Shown piece by piece: positions 56,411 through 64,000 of a stretch of 64,000 nucleotides of DNA. The notes under the pieces are model-generated. The model was not told the DNA's origin, did not search any database, and saw nothing but the letters and a program-made list of their open reading frames with translations. Positions within the stretch are counted from its first letter, which is position 1. Every line of letters begins with the position of its first letter. The stretch is from Aneurinibacillus tyrosinisolvens. GTDB taxonomy: Bacteria > Bacillota > Bacilli > Aneurinibacillales > Aneurinibacillaceae. Made by a program: the position numbers and the translations under genes. The stretch lies in the NCBI RefSeq assembly GCF_001015055.1, contig NZ_BBWZ01000022.1:1-64000 (forward strand). The letters run 5' to 3'.

Positions 56411-57372
56411 TACTTCACGTTAAATCGTGCGGTTTCTTTTCCATTCATTACAAGTAGAACTTGTGAAACCCCGCTTTCTTTTACCGCGATCGTTCTCATT
56501 TGTTCAAACCCTGAGGAAGAGGAACTGTTATCCAGTTTTACTTGATCGACATTAATTTTCAGCTGTTTTCCCGAACGCGTAATGACAATAATTTGGCCGT
56601 TATAGCCTGCGCTTTTTAAGTCATATGTAAACGTGATGTATAATTTGCCTTCCTTGTAGTAGGCAGCGAATTTATCAGGAAGATCCGTGCTTGCGCGCAG
56701 GCCGATATCTTCATAGGGAACAAGCTGTATAAAACGGTAAATGACAGCCGCGGCTTCTCCGCGGGTCAGAGAGGCTCTTGGGGCAAAAGATCCGTCGTTC
56801 TTTCCGCCAATCAAATTGATTTTATCGGCAATAACAACGTCATCTTTATAACCCGAAGAGATTTGGCCGGCATCTTTAAAAGGAATGTGATTTGTGCTAA
56901 CAAGTGAGGAGAGATCGTCCCGGTATAGATAATTATATCCGTTGACGAGGTAGTGGGCCATCTCCTGGCGGGAGATTTTCCCTTCCCCGTGAAAAGCGCC
57001 GTGGTCATCAATAATGTTTGCTTTCTTTAAGCGGACCAGGTCGCTTGCGTAGTAGTCGGAGGAGTCCACGTCAGAGAAATATTTCCTTGCTTCTCCCGGC
57101 GAAGCGGATGTTTTTAAGTCTGACTTCATTGCTTTAGCCAGCATCGCTGCAAATTCACCTTTCGTTAACGGCTTATCTGGAGCGAATGTATTGCTGTCAA
57201 TTCCATTAATAACGCCCTGGCTGGCCAGGCTGCGAATCTGGCTTTCCGCCCAGTGATCGCCGATATCATCGAACGACGGAGAGGCGGCGAAGGCGGACGA
57301 AAAAGGGGTAAACAGGCTGCCAGCAGTGATGAATGAGCCTAAGGCGATCGGAAGCCATTTTTTCTTCAACAA
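56410..57372 (-). CDS. Secreted S-layer homology (SLH) domain protein
   Basis: The 320-residue product has a signal peptide (WLPIALGSFITAGSLFTPFS, cleavage near AFA-ASPS) and three SLH domains: FDDIGDHWAESQIRSLASQG, YFSDVDSSDYYASDLVRLKK and IPFKDAGQISSGYKDDVVIA. These bind pyruvylated wall polymer and hold the protein at the cell surface. The last 100 residues are a beta-rich domain without a known motif. I place the start at TTG 57372 (AAGGGA 7 nt upstream); GTG 57378 is possible. Confidence 0.9.
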   Translation of the reverse strand: MLKKKWLPIALGSFITAGSLFTPFSSAFAASPSFDDIGDHWAESQIRSLASQGVINGIDSNTFAPDKPLTKGEFAAMLAKAMKSDLKTSASPGEARKYFSDVDSSDYYASDLVRLKKANIIDDHGAFHGEGKISRQEMAHYLVNGYNYLYRDDLSSLVSTNHIPFKDAGQISSGYKDDVVIADKINLIGGKNDGSFAPRASLTRGEAAAVIYRFIQLVPYEDIGLRASTDLPDKFAAYYKEGKLYITFTYDLKSAGYNGQIIVITRSGKQLKINVDQVKLDNSSSSSGFEQMRTIAVKESGVSQVLLVMNGKETARFNVK

Positions 57373-57542
57373 TTTCACGTCCCTTGTTAAAAATAGGATC
57401 ATTATGATATTTGTTTTGACTCCCTCCATGCTGGAAAGTTGCACAAAAAATAGAAAAAGGAAAAACAAGTGTTGTAAAACATCAACCGGTTTGATATTAT
57501 AAAAAAGTCGCCGCTTGCTGGCAAGCCGGGTAAATACGACAT

Positions 57543-57634
57543 GGAGAGTTACCCAAGTGGCTATAAGGGGCTCCCCTGCTAAGGGAGTAGACGGGTTAAA
57601 CCGTGCGAGGGTTCGAATCCCTCACTCTCCGCCA
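57543..57634 (+). tRNA. tRNA-Ser(GCT)
   Basis: Acceptor GGAGAGT pairs with ACTCTCC; a long variable arm identifies a class II tRNA; anticodon loop CTGCTAA gives GCT (Ser AGC/AGT). GTTCGAATC T-loop; CCA encoded. Confidence 0.95.
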
Positions 57635-57643
57635 TAAGCATAT

Positions 57644-57720
57644 GGCGGTGTAGCTCAGCTGGCTAGAGCGTACGGTTCATACCCGTAAGGTCGGGGGTTC
57701 GATCCCCTCCGCCGCTACCA
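57644..57720 (+). tRNA. tRNA-Met(CAT), elongator
   Basis: GGCGGTG pairs with CGCCGCT (two G-U pairs), anticodon loop TTCATAC, T-loop GTTCGATC, CCA encoded. It matches the Bacillus elongator tRNA-Met pattern rather than initiator, which lacks the first base pair. Confidence 0.93.
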
Positions 57721-57722
57721 AT

Positions 57723-57796
57723 AGGGGCATAGTTTAACGGTAGAACAGAGGTCTCCAAAACCTCCAGTGTGGGTTCGATTCCTACTGCCCCTGCCA
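57723..57796 (+). tRNA. tRNA-Trp(CCA)
   Basis: AGGGGCA pairs with TGCCCCT; anticodon loop CTCCAAA; GTTCGATT T-loop; G discriminator and CCA. Confidence 0.95.
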
Positions 57797-57810
57797 GTCT
57801 TATCAACAAT

Positions 57811-57887
57811 GGCGGCCGTGGCGAAGTGGTGAACGCATCGGATTGTGGCTCCGACACTCGTGGGTTCGATTCCCATCGGTCGCCCCA
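57811..57887 (+). tRNA. tRNA-His(GTG)
   Basis: Extra 5' G then GCGGCCG pairs with CGGTCGC; anticodon loop TTGTGGC; C opposite the extra G; CCA encoded. Confidence 0.95.
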
Positions 57888-57889
57888 TT

Positions 57890-57966
57890 GTCTCAGTAGC
57901 TCAGTTGGATAGAGCAACGGCCTTCTAAGCCGTGTGTCGGGAGTTCGAATCTCTCCTGGGACGCCA
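57890..57966 (+). tRNA. tRNA-Arg(TCT)
   Basis: GTCTCAG pairs with CTGGGAC; anticodon loop CTTCTAA; GTTCGAAT T-loop; CCA encoded. Last of the five-gene cluster. Confidence 0.94.
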
Positions 57967-57995
57967 TTCTCATACATACAGCCTTTGTGATAAGT

Positions 57996-58028
57996 AAGCC
58001 CCTGTCCATGATTGGACGGGGGCTTTTG
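57996..58028 (+). terminator. Terminator of the tRNA cluster
   Basis: AAGCCCCTGTCC (57996-58007) and GGACGGGGGCTT (58014-58025), one G-U pair, then TTG. Confidence 0.82.
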
Positions 58029-58091
58029 AATTTGGCGGGATGGGAGGAGGTAAAATTGTCCATACTACAAAATGGGAAAGGTGGATAAAGT

Positions 58092-58748
58092 ATGGGCAGA
58101 TCGTTTCTTCTTGCCATTATTTTACTTATAGTACTGATTATATTTATTATCCTCTGGTTTACATCCGTTCGCGTCCAAATCGTTTACAAACGGCAATCGG
58201 AAAACGATCTTATCGAGGTTGAAGTATCCGTCTGGAGAAGAATGCTCCGCTACCGTTTTACCGTTGATCTGCTGCAAATTCAAAGCCTATCCCAGGGAGT
58301 AAAGGTATCGCAGAAGGCGGACCTGCCGGCGGTCGGGGGCGATGGATTTGCTGGGAAACTGAGAGGTTTTCTGCCTTTCCGCTTGTTCAGAAAGATGCGG
58401 GAGCGCTTTGTAAAGCTTCTCCGTACCGTATACGACGCAAACAGTATTATGAAGTGGGTTTTTAAGCATATCAGGTGCGAGAAGTTTGAGTGGACAACAA
58501 CTATCGGGCTTGGTGAGGCAGCAGCTACGGGAACGTTTACCGGGCTTATCTGGGGGATTAAAAGCGCAATGATTGCCGCCTTTGCGCATTACATAACGCT
58601 GCGGACCATTCCGCGCACACGGGTAATCCCTGATTTTGATTCGGAGCGCTTCGATGTTGATTTCCTCTGCATACTGCGTTTACGTCTCGGAAATACTATG
58701 GTTGCAGGCATTCGATTATTGTCTCATTATCTGCGTAGGGGGGCGTGA
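58092..58748 (+). CDS. ytfI: DUF2953 protein (YtfI-like)
   Basis: The 218-residue membrane-anchored protein begins with helix SFLLAIILLIVLIIFIILWF, followed by a beta-rich part (TSVRVQIVYKRQSENDLIEV) and the DUF2953 core FEWTTTIGLGEAAATGTFTG, LIWGIKSAMIAAF and PDFDSERFDVDFLCILRLRL. In B. subtilis ytfI is directly upstream of ytfJ, as here (6-nt gap). Sporulation association is inferred from that pairing. Confidence 0.88.
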   Translation: MGRSFLLAIILLIVLIIFIILWFTSVRVQIVYKRQSENDLIEVEVSVWRRMLRYRFTVDLLQIQSLSQGVKVSQKADLPAVGGDGFAGKLRGFLPFRLFRKMRERFVKLLRTVYDANSIMKWVFKHIRCEKFEWTTTIGLGEAAATGTFTGLIWGIKSAMIAAFAHYITLRTIPRTRVIPDFDSERFDVDFLCILRLRLGNTMVAGIRLLSHYLRRGA

Positions 58749-58754
58749 AACATC

Positions 58755-59234
58755 ATGACAGAACATCCTATTAATGGCCTAATGAAAACGGCAATGGAAA
58801 ACATTCGTGATATGGTTGATGTGAATACAATTATCGGTGACCCGGTAGAAACTCCGGACGGCAGTATCATTCTTCCGGTATCCAAAGTAGGGTTTGGTTT
58901 TGCTGCCGGCGGAAGTGAATTTGAAGCCGGTTCTGAAATGGGCGGGCAGAAAAGCAGTGGAGCAGAAGGCGGGAGCGGGAGACAGGGAATGCCATTTGGC
59001 GGCGGCAGCGGCGGTGGTATTTCGATTACACCGGTCGCTTTCCTTGTAGTCGGAAAAACCGGCATTCGTTCGATTTCTCTTCAAGGGCAGTCGCATCTGT
59101 ATGAGAAAATGATGGATTTAGCACCCGCGGTGTTCGATAAAATTCAGTCGATGATTAAGCAAACAGGAACAAACAATGAAAACGGCACGACCAATGCGGC
59201 CTCAACCGGCGGTTTTACGGACGACACGCACTAA
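58755..59234 (+). CDS. ytfJ: GerW/YtfJ sporulation protein
   Basis: The 159-residue product MTEHPINGLMKTAMENIRDM, VDVNTIIGDPVETPDGSIIL, PVSKVGFGFAAGGSEF then a Gly-rich loop and ISITPVAFLVVGKTGIRSIS is the YtfJ family. It is made in the forespore and influences germination (GerW). AGGGGGGC overlaps the upstream stop. Followed by a terminator. Confidence 0.94.
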   Translation: MTEHPINGLMKTAMENIRDMVDVNTIIGDPVETPDGSIILPVSKVGFGFAAGGSEFEAGSEMGGQKSSGAEGGSGRQGMPFGGGSGGGISITPVAFLVVGKTGIRSISLQGQSHLYEKMMDLAPAVFDKIQSMIKQTGTNNENGTTNAASTGGFTDDTH

Positions 59235-59252
59235 ACGGTCGTCATAATTTGT

Positions 59253-59287
59253 AAAGGGAGCACGCCTCAAATGAGTGTGCTCCCTTT
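59253..59287. terminator. Bidirectional terminator between ytfJ and pyc
   Basis: AAAGGGAGCAC (59253-59263) and GTGCTCCCTTT (59277-59287), 11-bp stem. Confidence 0.85.
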
Positions 59288-59304
59288 AATTTTGCGCTCA
59301 TTAT

Positions 59305-62300
59305 TCAGTTTTTCGCAATGACGATGAGCAGATCATTCGTTTCGATTGTTTCTCCGGCTTTGACGTGTATTTCCTTCACTGTGCCGGCAAACGGGGCTTG
59401 CATCGTTGTTTCCATCTTCATTGCTTCCGTAACAAGAATGTGCTCGCCTTTCTTTACTTTATCGCCTTTTTCCACCATAACCTTGAGGACTTTACCCGGC
59501 ATGGATGCGCCGATTTGTCCCGGTTCTGCAGGATCCGCCTTCATGCGCTGAGCGACTGTGACCTTTGCTGAGACGTCGCGCACGCTAACCTCACGTGGCT
59601 GGCCGTTTAGTTCATAATAAACCGTTCGGGTGCCGTTAGGCCCGATTTCTCCGATGGAAACAAGCTTCACCATTAGCGTTTTTCCCTGCTCGATATTGAC
59701 AGCGATTTCTTCTCCCAGGCGCAGTCCGTAGAAGAAAGTCGGCGTGTCGAGAACAGAAACACCACCGAATTCAAGCTGGCGCTCATGCATGTTCAGGAAG
59801 ACCTGTGGATACATAACGTAGGAAAGCAGATCATAATCCGTTGCAGGACGCTCCAGCTTCTCTTCAAGCATAGTGGAGATCTCATCGAAATCCGCCGGCG
59901 GGAGCAACTCACCCGGTCTTGTTGTGAAGTAATCGCGGCCTTTCAGGACAATGCGCTGCAAATCCTCAGGGAATCCGCCGTACGGCTGTCCAAGGTAGCC
60001 CTGGAAGAAGGTAATCACGGATTCCGGAAAATCGATGCTCTGTCCTTTCGTATAAATGTCCTCTTCCGTCAGGTTATTTTGTACCATAAACAAGGCCATG
60101 TCACCGACGACTTTAGACGATGGCGTTACTTTTACGATGTCTCCGAACATATGGTTTACTTTAGTATACATTTGCTTAATTTCATCCCAGCGATCACCAA
60201 GTCCTACCCCCGCAGCCTGCTGCTGAAGGTTTGTGTACTGGCCGCCCGGCATTTCATGCTTGTACACTTCGGCATTGCTTGCTTTCATACCGGCTTCAAG
60301 CCCAGTATAGTACTGCCTGACATCTTCCCAGTAATCAGAGAGCTGCTGGAAGTTATCTGTATTCAGGCGCGTATTTCTTTCATCGTGCTCTAATGAGGTA
60401 ATCAGAGCATTCAGGCTCGGCTGGGAGGTTAATCCTGACATCGAACTCAGGGCGACATCCACGATATCGACGCCGGCTTCGCTCGCCTTGAGCAGAAGGG
60501 CATTGCCGTTTCCGCTTGTATCATGGGTATGCAGGTGGATCGGAATTCCGATTTCTTCTTTAAGAGCCTTAATAAGCTGATATCCGGCATATGGCTTTAA
60601 TAAGCCGGCCATGTCCTTTATAGCCAGGATGTGTGCCCCTGCTTTTTCCAATTCTTTGGCCAGATTGACATAATACTTGAGGTCATACTTATTGCGTTTC
60701 GGATCAAGAATATCACCTGTATAACAAATCGCCGCTTCAGCAATCATATTTGTTTCGCGGACCGATTCAATGGCAAGGCGCATCCCGTCTACCCAGTTCA
60801 GGCTGTCGAAAATACGGAAAATATCGATGCCCGATCTGGCCGATGTTTGGATAAATTTCTTAATCACATTGTCCGGGTAGTTCGTATAGCCAACGGCATT
60901 GGCACCGCGGAAAAGCATCTGGAACAGAACGTTAGGAATCTTTTCGCGAAGCTTTTCCAGACGTTCCCACGGATCTTCATTTAGGAAGCGCATGCTCGTA
61001 TCGAAGGTGGCGCCTCCCCACATTTCCAGCGAGAAAAGCTCATGCCCAAGTTTGCCTGTCGCCTCGGCGATTTGCAGCAGATCGTATGTCCGAACGCGCG
61101 TAGCAAATAAAGATTGGTGAGCATCGCGGAACGTAGTGTCCGTAATAAGTAGCTTCTTCTGCCCTTGAATCCATTTGACGAGCCCGTCCGGCCCCTGCTC
61201 GTCTAAAATCTGCTTTGTTCCTGCCGGGTAGGGCTGTTTAATTGAGGTTTCAGGAATCCGTGGTGCGCTGAACGACGGCTTCTTGTCTGACTTTGCGAGG
61301 CCAGGGTGGCCGTTCACAATCGTTTGCCCGATGTAGGTTAAAATCTTTGTTCCGCGGTCGCGTTTTTTCGCGAATTCGAATAGTTCAGGTTTTGCATCAA
61401 TAAAGGAAGTATCATACGTCCCGCTCAGGAAATCAGGGTGCTGCATGACATTTTCCAGGAAAGGAATGTTTGTCTTGACACCACGGATACGAAACTCCTT
61501 AAGGGTGCGCAGCATTTTCTTCGCTGCACGCTCAAAGGTAAGGGCATGGGTGGATACTTTTACGAGCAGTGAATCATAATGTGGTGTGATGATGGCCCCG
61601 GGTGCCCCAATGCCTGCATCAAGCCGTACGCCGAACCCGCTCGCGGAACGGTAGGCGAGAAGGCGGCCTGTATCCGGGAGGAAATTCTTCTCAGGGTCTT
61701 CTGTCGTAACCCGTGATTGAATCGCATAGCCGCGCATCTGCACACTTGATTGCGATGGAATTCCGATTTCCTTATCTTCCAGAGCATAGCCTTCCGCAAT
61801 GCGAATTTGGGATTGGACGATATCGATACCGGTAATTAATTCGGTAATCGTATGCTCTACCTGAATCCGCGGGTTTACTTCAATAAAATAAAAGCTGCCG
61901 TCCGGGGCCACGAGGAACTCTACTGTCCCGGCATTGAGGTAGTTGGATGCCCGGGAAAGGCGAAGTGCTGCATCGCAAATATCTTCGCGCTGCCTTTCGG
62001 TCAGCGACAGGCTCGGTGCTACTTCGACAACCTTCTGGTGCCTGCGTTGAATGGAGCAATCCCGCTCAAAGAGGTGAACCGCATGGCCATGCTGGTCAGC
62101 GAGAATCTGAATTTCAATATGCTTTGGATTTTCGAGATACTTTTCGAGGTAAACAGCCGGATTGCCAAATGCTGATTTGGCTTCAGAGCGCGCTCTGTCC
62201 AGCGCTTCCTGAAGTTCCCCAGGTTTGCGTACGATCCGCATGCCGCGCCCGCCGCCGCCGGATACGCCCTTAATAATAATCGGATATCCGCTCTCCTTAG

Positions 62301-62760
62301 CAAACCGCAGCGCGTCTTCCAAGGTATATACAGGCTCGGGAGTTCCGGGGATAACCGGGATTCCGGCTTCAATCGCGATTTGTCTGGCCGTTACTTTGTC
62401 ACCGAACATGCGAATGTGCTCGGATTTGGGCCCGATGAAAACGATGTTTTCTTCTTCACAACGCCCGGCAAATTGTTCGTTTTCCGACAAAAAGCCATAG
62501 CCGGGATGAATGGCGTCTACATCGTGCCGTTTCGCTACTTCGATAATTTTCTCAATGTCGAGATAAGCTTCGATGGGGCCTTTTCCTTCGCCGATGAGAT
62601 AGGCTTCATCCGCTTTAAACCTGTGCAAAGAAACATTGTCCTGCTCGGAATAGACAGCAACCGTGCGAATGTCGAGCTCTGTGCACGCGCGAAAAATCCG
62701 AATGGCAATCTCTCCACGATTCGCCACCAAAACTTTCCTAAATCTTTTCACCTGGGCCAT
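59305..62760 (-). CDS. pyc: Pyruvate carboxylase
   Basis: Biotin enzyme making oxaloacetate from pyruvate, ATP and bicarbonate (anaplerosis). The 1151-residue chain has biotin carboxylase (about 1-455; RKVLVANRGEIAIRIFRACT, ATP-grasp KGVSGGGGRGMRIVRK, FIEVNPRIQVEHTITELITG), carboxyltransferase (about 535-800; ITDTTFRDAHQSLFATRVRT, PIHLHTHDTSGNGNALLLK) and a C-terminal biotinyl domain with VTEAMKMETTMQAPFAG (biotin Lys1115). GGGAGATATG precedes the ATG. Full length; no lesion seen. Monocistronic. Confidence 0.98.
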   Translation of the reverse strand: MAQVKRFRKVLVANRGEIAIRIFRACTELDIRTVAVYSEQDNVSLHRFKADEAYLIGEGKGPIEAYLDIEKIIEVAKRHDVDAIHPGYGFLSENEQFAGRCEEENIVFIGPKSEHIRMFGDKVTARQIAIEAGIPVIPGTPEPVYTLEDALRFAKESGYPIIIKGVSGGGGRGMRIVRKPGELQEALDRARSEAKSAFGNPAVYLEKYLENPKHIEIQILADQHGHAVHLFERDCSIQRRHQKVVEVAPSLSLTERQREDICDAALRLSRASNYLNAGTVEFLVAPDGSFYFIEVNPRIQVEHTITELITGIDIVQSQIRIAEGYALEDKEIGIPSQSSVQMRGYAIQSRVTTEDPEKNFLPDTGRLLAYRSASGFGVRLDAGIGAPGAIITPHYDSLLVKVSTHALTFERAAKKMLRTLKEFRIRGVKTNIPFLENVMQHPDFLSGTYDTSFIDAKPELFEFAKKRDRGTKILTYIGQTIVNGHPGLAKSDKKPSFSAPRIPETSIKQPYPAGTKQILDEQGPDGLVKWIQGQKKLLITDTTFRDAHQSLFATRVRTYDLLQIAEATGKLGHELFSLEMWGGATFDTSMRFLNEDPWERLEKLREKIPNVLFQMLFRGANAVGYTNYPDNVIKKFIQTSARSGIDIFRIFDSLNWVDGMRLAIESVRETNMIAEAAICYTGDILDPKRNKYDLKYYVNLAKELEKAGAHILAIKDMAGLLKPYAGYQLIKALKEEIGIPIHLHTHDTSGNGNALLLKASEAGVDIVDVALSSMSGLTSQPSLNALITSLEHDERNTRLNTDNFQQLSDYWEDVRQYYTGLEAGMKASNAEVYKHEMPGGQYTNLQQQAAGVGLGDRWDEIKQMYTKVNHMFGDIVKVTPSSKVVGDMALFMVQNNLTEEDIYTKGQSIDFPESVITFFQGYLGQPYGGFPEDLQRIVLKGRDYFTTRPGELLPPADFDEISTMLEEKLERPATDYDLLSYVMYPQVFLNMHERQLEFGGVSVLDTPTFFYGLRLGEEIAVNIEQGKTLMVKLVSIGEIGPNGTRTVYYELNGQPREVSVRDVSAKVTVAQRMKADPAEPGQIGASMPGKVLKVMVEKGDKVKKGEHILVTEAMKMETTMQAPFAGTVKEIHVKAGETIETNDLLIVIAKN

Positions 62761-62927
62761 TCATATCTCCCTTTCTATACATGTTCTTTGGAATTGAAAT
62801 CTATGTTAATAATAATAACATACGAATGAATATTCATAAGCTATAAAAATAAAGTAAAATGTAGAAATACGAAAGCTGTAACATCTTAAGTACAAGCACC
62901 GGCATAATATTAAGGTGGCAAAAAGGA

Positions 62928-63839
62928 ATGGATTATATGAATAGCAAAAAATCGCAGGTTCTCCGGTTTGAGGTTCCACCGGCGGAAACAGAACACAATG
63001 TGCGCAGTTTTCTCCGCCAGGAACATGGAATATCACGAAGCCTGCTCGTCGAGCTGAAACATGTAAAGGGGATTCATTTAAACGGCCAGTCAACGTATCT
63101 TGATCATCCGCTCGCTGCGGGCGATGTAGTGGAGCTTCACCTGCCTGAAGAGGAGTCGGAAAATATTATACCCGAACCGATTTTCTTCCCGATTGTGTTT
63201 GAGGATGAAGATATCCTCGTCGTTAACAAGCCGTACGGCATGTGCGTGCATCCAACGATGCTGCACGGACAGGGAACCCTTGGCAACGGGGTTATCTACC
63301 ATTGGAGACAGCAGGGCATTTCCCGAAAGTTTAGGCCGGTAAACAGGCTTGATAAAGATACATCCGGCCTGCTCATTATTGCGAAAAGCCAGTATGCCCA
63401 CCAGCAAATGGCAATCGTGCAGCAGACGGGCGGAATCACCAGATATTATGAAGCATTCGTTCACGGCAGGATGCCGGAAGTAGCGGGAACAATTGATGCG
63501 CCGATAAAGCGCAAAGACGATTCTATAATGGAAAGAGTCGTAAGTGAAGGGGGGCAGTGGGCGCGGACTCATTATGAAGTACTTGCTGTATATGATTCGT
63601 TTACGCATGTCCGGCTGAAGCTGGACACCGGTCGCACGCATCAGATTCGTGTGCATATGAGCCACATCGGCCATCCGCTCCTTGGAGACGATATGTATGG
63701 GGGAACACGGGAGCAGATTGGAAGGCAGGCGCTCCATGCTAAAACATTGTCTTTTCCGCATCCACGCCATAAAAAAGAACTTTCTTTTGAGACGGCCCTG
63801 CCCGACGATATGGCGGCCGTGCTCAACGAACAAAAGTAA
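62928..63839 (+). CDS. RluA-family 23S/tRNA pseudouridine synthase
   Basis: The 303-residue product has an N-terminal S4-like RNA-binding part (FLRQEHGISRSLLVELKHVK) and the RluA catalytic core: VVNKPYGMCVHPTML, PVNRLDKDTSGLLIIAKSQY (catalytic Asp in R-L-D), LDTGRTHQIRVHMSHIGHPL and GDDMYGG. It isomerises uridine in rRNA or tRNA. ATG 62928 or 62937 are both possible. The paralogues (RluD, YhcT, YjbO) cannot be told apart here. Confidence 0.92.
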   Translation: MDYMNSKKSQVLRFEVPPAETEHNVRSFLRQEHGISRSLLVELKHVKGIHLNGQSTYLDHPLAAGDVVELHLPEEESENIIPEPIFFPIVFEDEDILVVNKPYGMCVHPTMLHGQGTLGNGVIYHWRQQGISRKFRPVNRLDKDTSGLLIIAKSQYAHQQMAIVQQTGGITRYYEAFVHGRMPEVAGTIDAPIKRKDDSIMERVVSEGGQWARTHYEVLAVYDSFTHVRLKLDTGRTHQIRVHMSHIGHPLLGDDMYGGTREQIGRQALHAKTLSFPHPRHKKELSFETALPDDMAAVLNEQK

Positions 63840-63860
63840 TGGGGTAAGAAAAGAAACGCG

Positions 63861-63920
63861 ATTAAAGAGCCGGTGAATTGTTTATTAATCACAAAGTGGC
63901 TCTTTTAATTTTTTTTTCAG
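63861..63920 (+). terminator. Terminator after the pseudouridine synthase gene
   Basis: ATTAAAGAGCC (63861-63871) and GGCTCTTTTAAT (63898-63909) with a one-base bulge, then nine T residues. The last 80 nt of the window hold no gene. Confidence 0.7.
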
Positions 63921-64000
63921 AGACAAGTTATAAAATACAATTATACCTATGTAAATTACCTTAATTAGATAGAATATTTTGTTTCATTTTTGGCTTTAAA

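Noticed and set aside
57543-57966. rRNA operon linked to the tRNA cluster
   Set aside because: No 5S, 16S or 23S sequence lies on either side; the flanks are an SLH protein gene and ytfI.

Overview
The window is chromosomal DNA from a spore-forming, low-to-medium GC Gram-positive rod of the order Bacillales. The evidence is spore genes (spoVAC, spoVAD, a GerD-like lipoprotein, YhcN-like lipoprotein, ytfJ, an SASP remnant), ytfI-ytfJ, nifZ-thiI and ykuS neighbourhoods, tRNA genes of Bacillus type, and strong AGGAGG ribosome binding sites with frequent TTG/GTG starts. The class IV polyhydroxyalkanoate (PHA) locus together with a Sec-type (clade II) nitrous oxide reductase operon makes an Aneurinibacillus-like or related genus my best guess; this is an inference, not a database result.

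Layout. 1-2.2 kb: leftward operon spoVAC-spoVAD-(broken spoVAE)-DUF1657-DUF421, resembling the mobile spoVA2mob/2Duf heat-resistance operon. 2.4-8.4 kb: AT-richer stretch with small spore-type genes, lysA, a GerD-like lipoprotein with a 3' frameshift, a polysaccharide deacetylase and a YhcN-type lipoprotein. 8.5-11.8 kb: LOG-family protein, acetyltransferase and an intact soluble chemoreceptor among three gene remnants (threonine aldolase, MocR regulator, class V aminotransferase). 11.9-21.2 kb: transporters, two SDR enzymes, an M20 amidohydrolase, XRE-cupin regulator divergent from azlCD, and a site-2 protease. 21.5-23.9 kb: nifZ-thiI for tRNA 4-thiouridine. 24-28.5 kb: complete PHA locus, phaR-phaB-phaC leftward and phaQ-phaP-phaJ rightward. 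29.7-31 kb: aldolase remnant and mtnA.

31.1-39.8 kb is the respiratory region. A heme-copper-oxidase-like membrane protein is divergent from a truncated hemoglobin. Next comes a textbook FNR-type box with a correctly spaced -10, in front of cytochrome c, nosZ, nosB, nosD, nosY, nosF and two lipoproteins. No nosL or nosR is seen. 40-48 kb: cold-shock protein, CarD-like factor, UbiB-like kinase, ykuS, UbiD-like decarboxylase, aldo/keto reductase, HAD phosphatase. 48-53 kb: second YtkA-like lipoprotein, folE, thpR, a Crp/Fnr regulator, TerC-like protein and a frameshifted SASP gene. 53-57.4 kb: acyl-CoA synthetase, amino acid permease, SLH protein. 57.5-58 kb: five tRNA genes (Ser, Met, Trp, His, Arg). 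58-64 kb: ytfI-like, ytfJ, pyruvate carboxylase and a RluA-family pseudouridine synthase.

Two themes connect the region. One is carbon and electron overflow at low oxygen (PHA storage, N2O respiration, hemoglobin, Crp/Fnr). The other is erosion: at least seven genes are truncated or frameshifted, three of them in spore functions. Several intergenic regions carry exact Spo0A-box heptamers (TGTCGAA), which may tie these loci to the sporulation decision. I see no rRNA, CRISPR array, intact insertion sequence or prophage.
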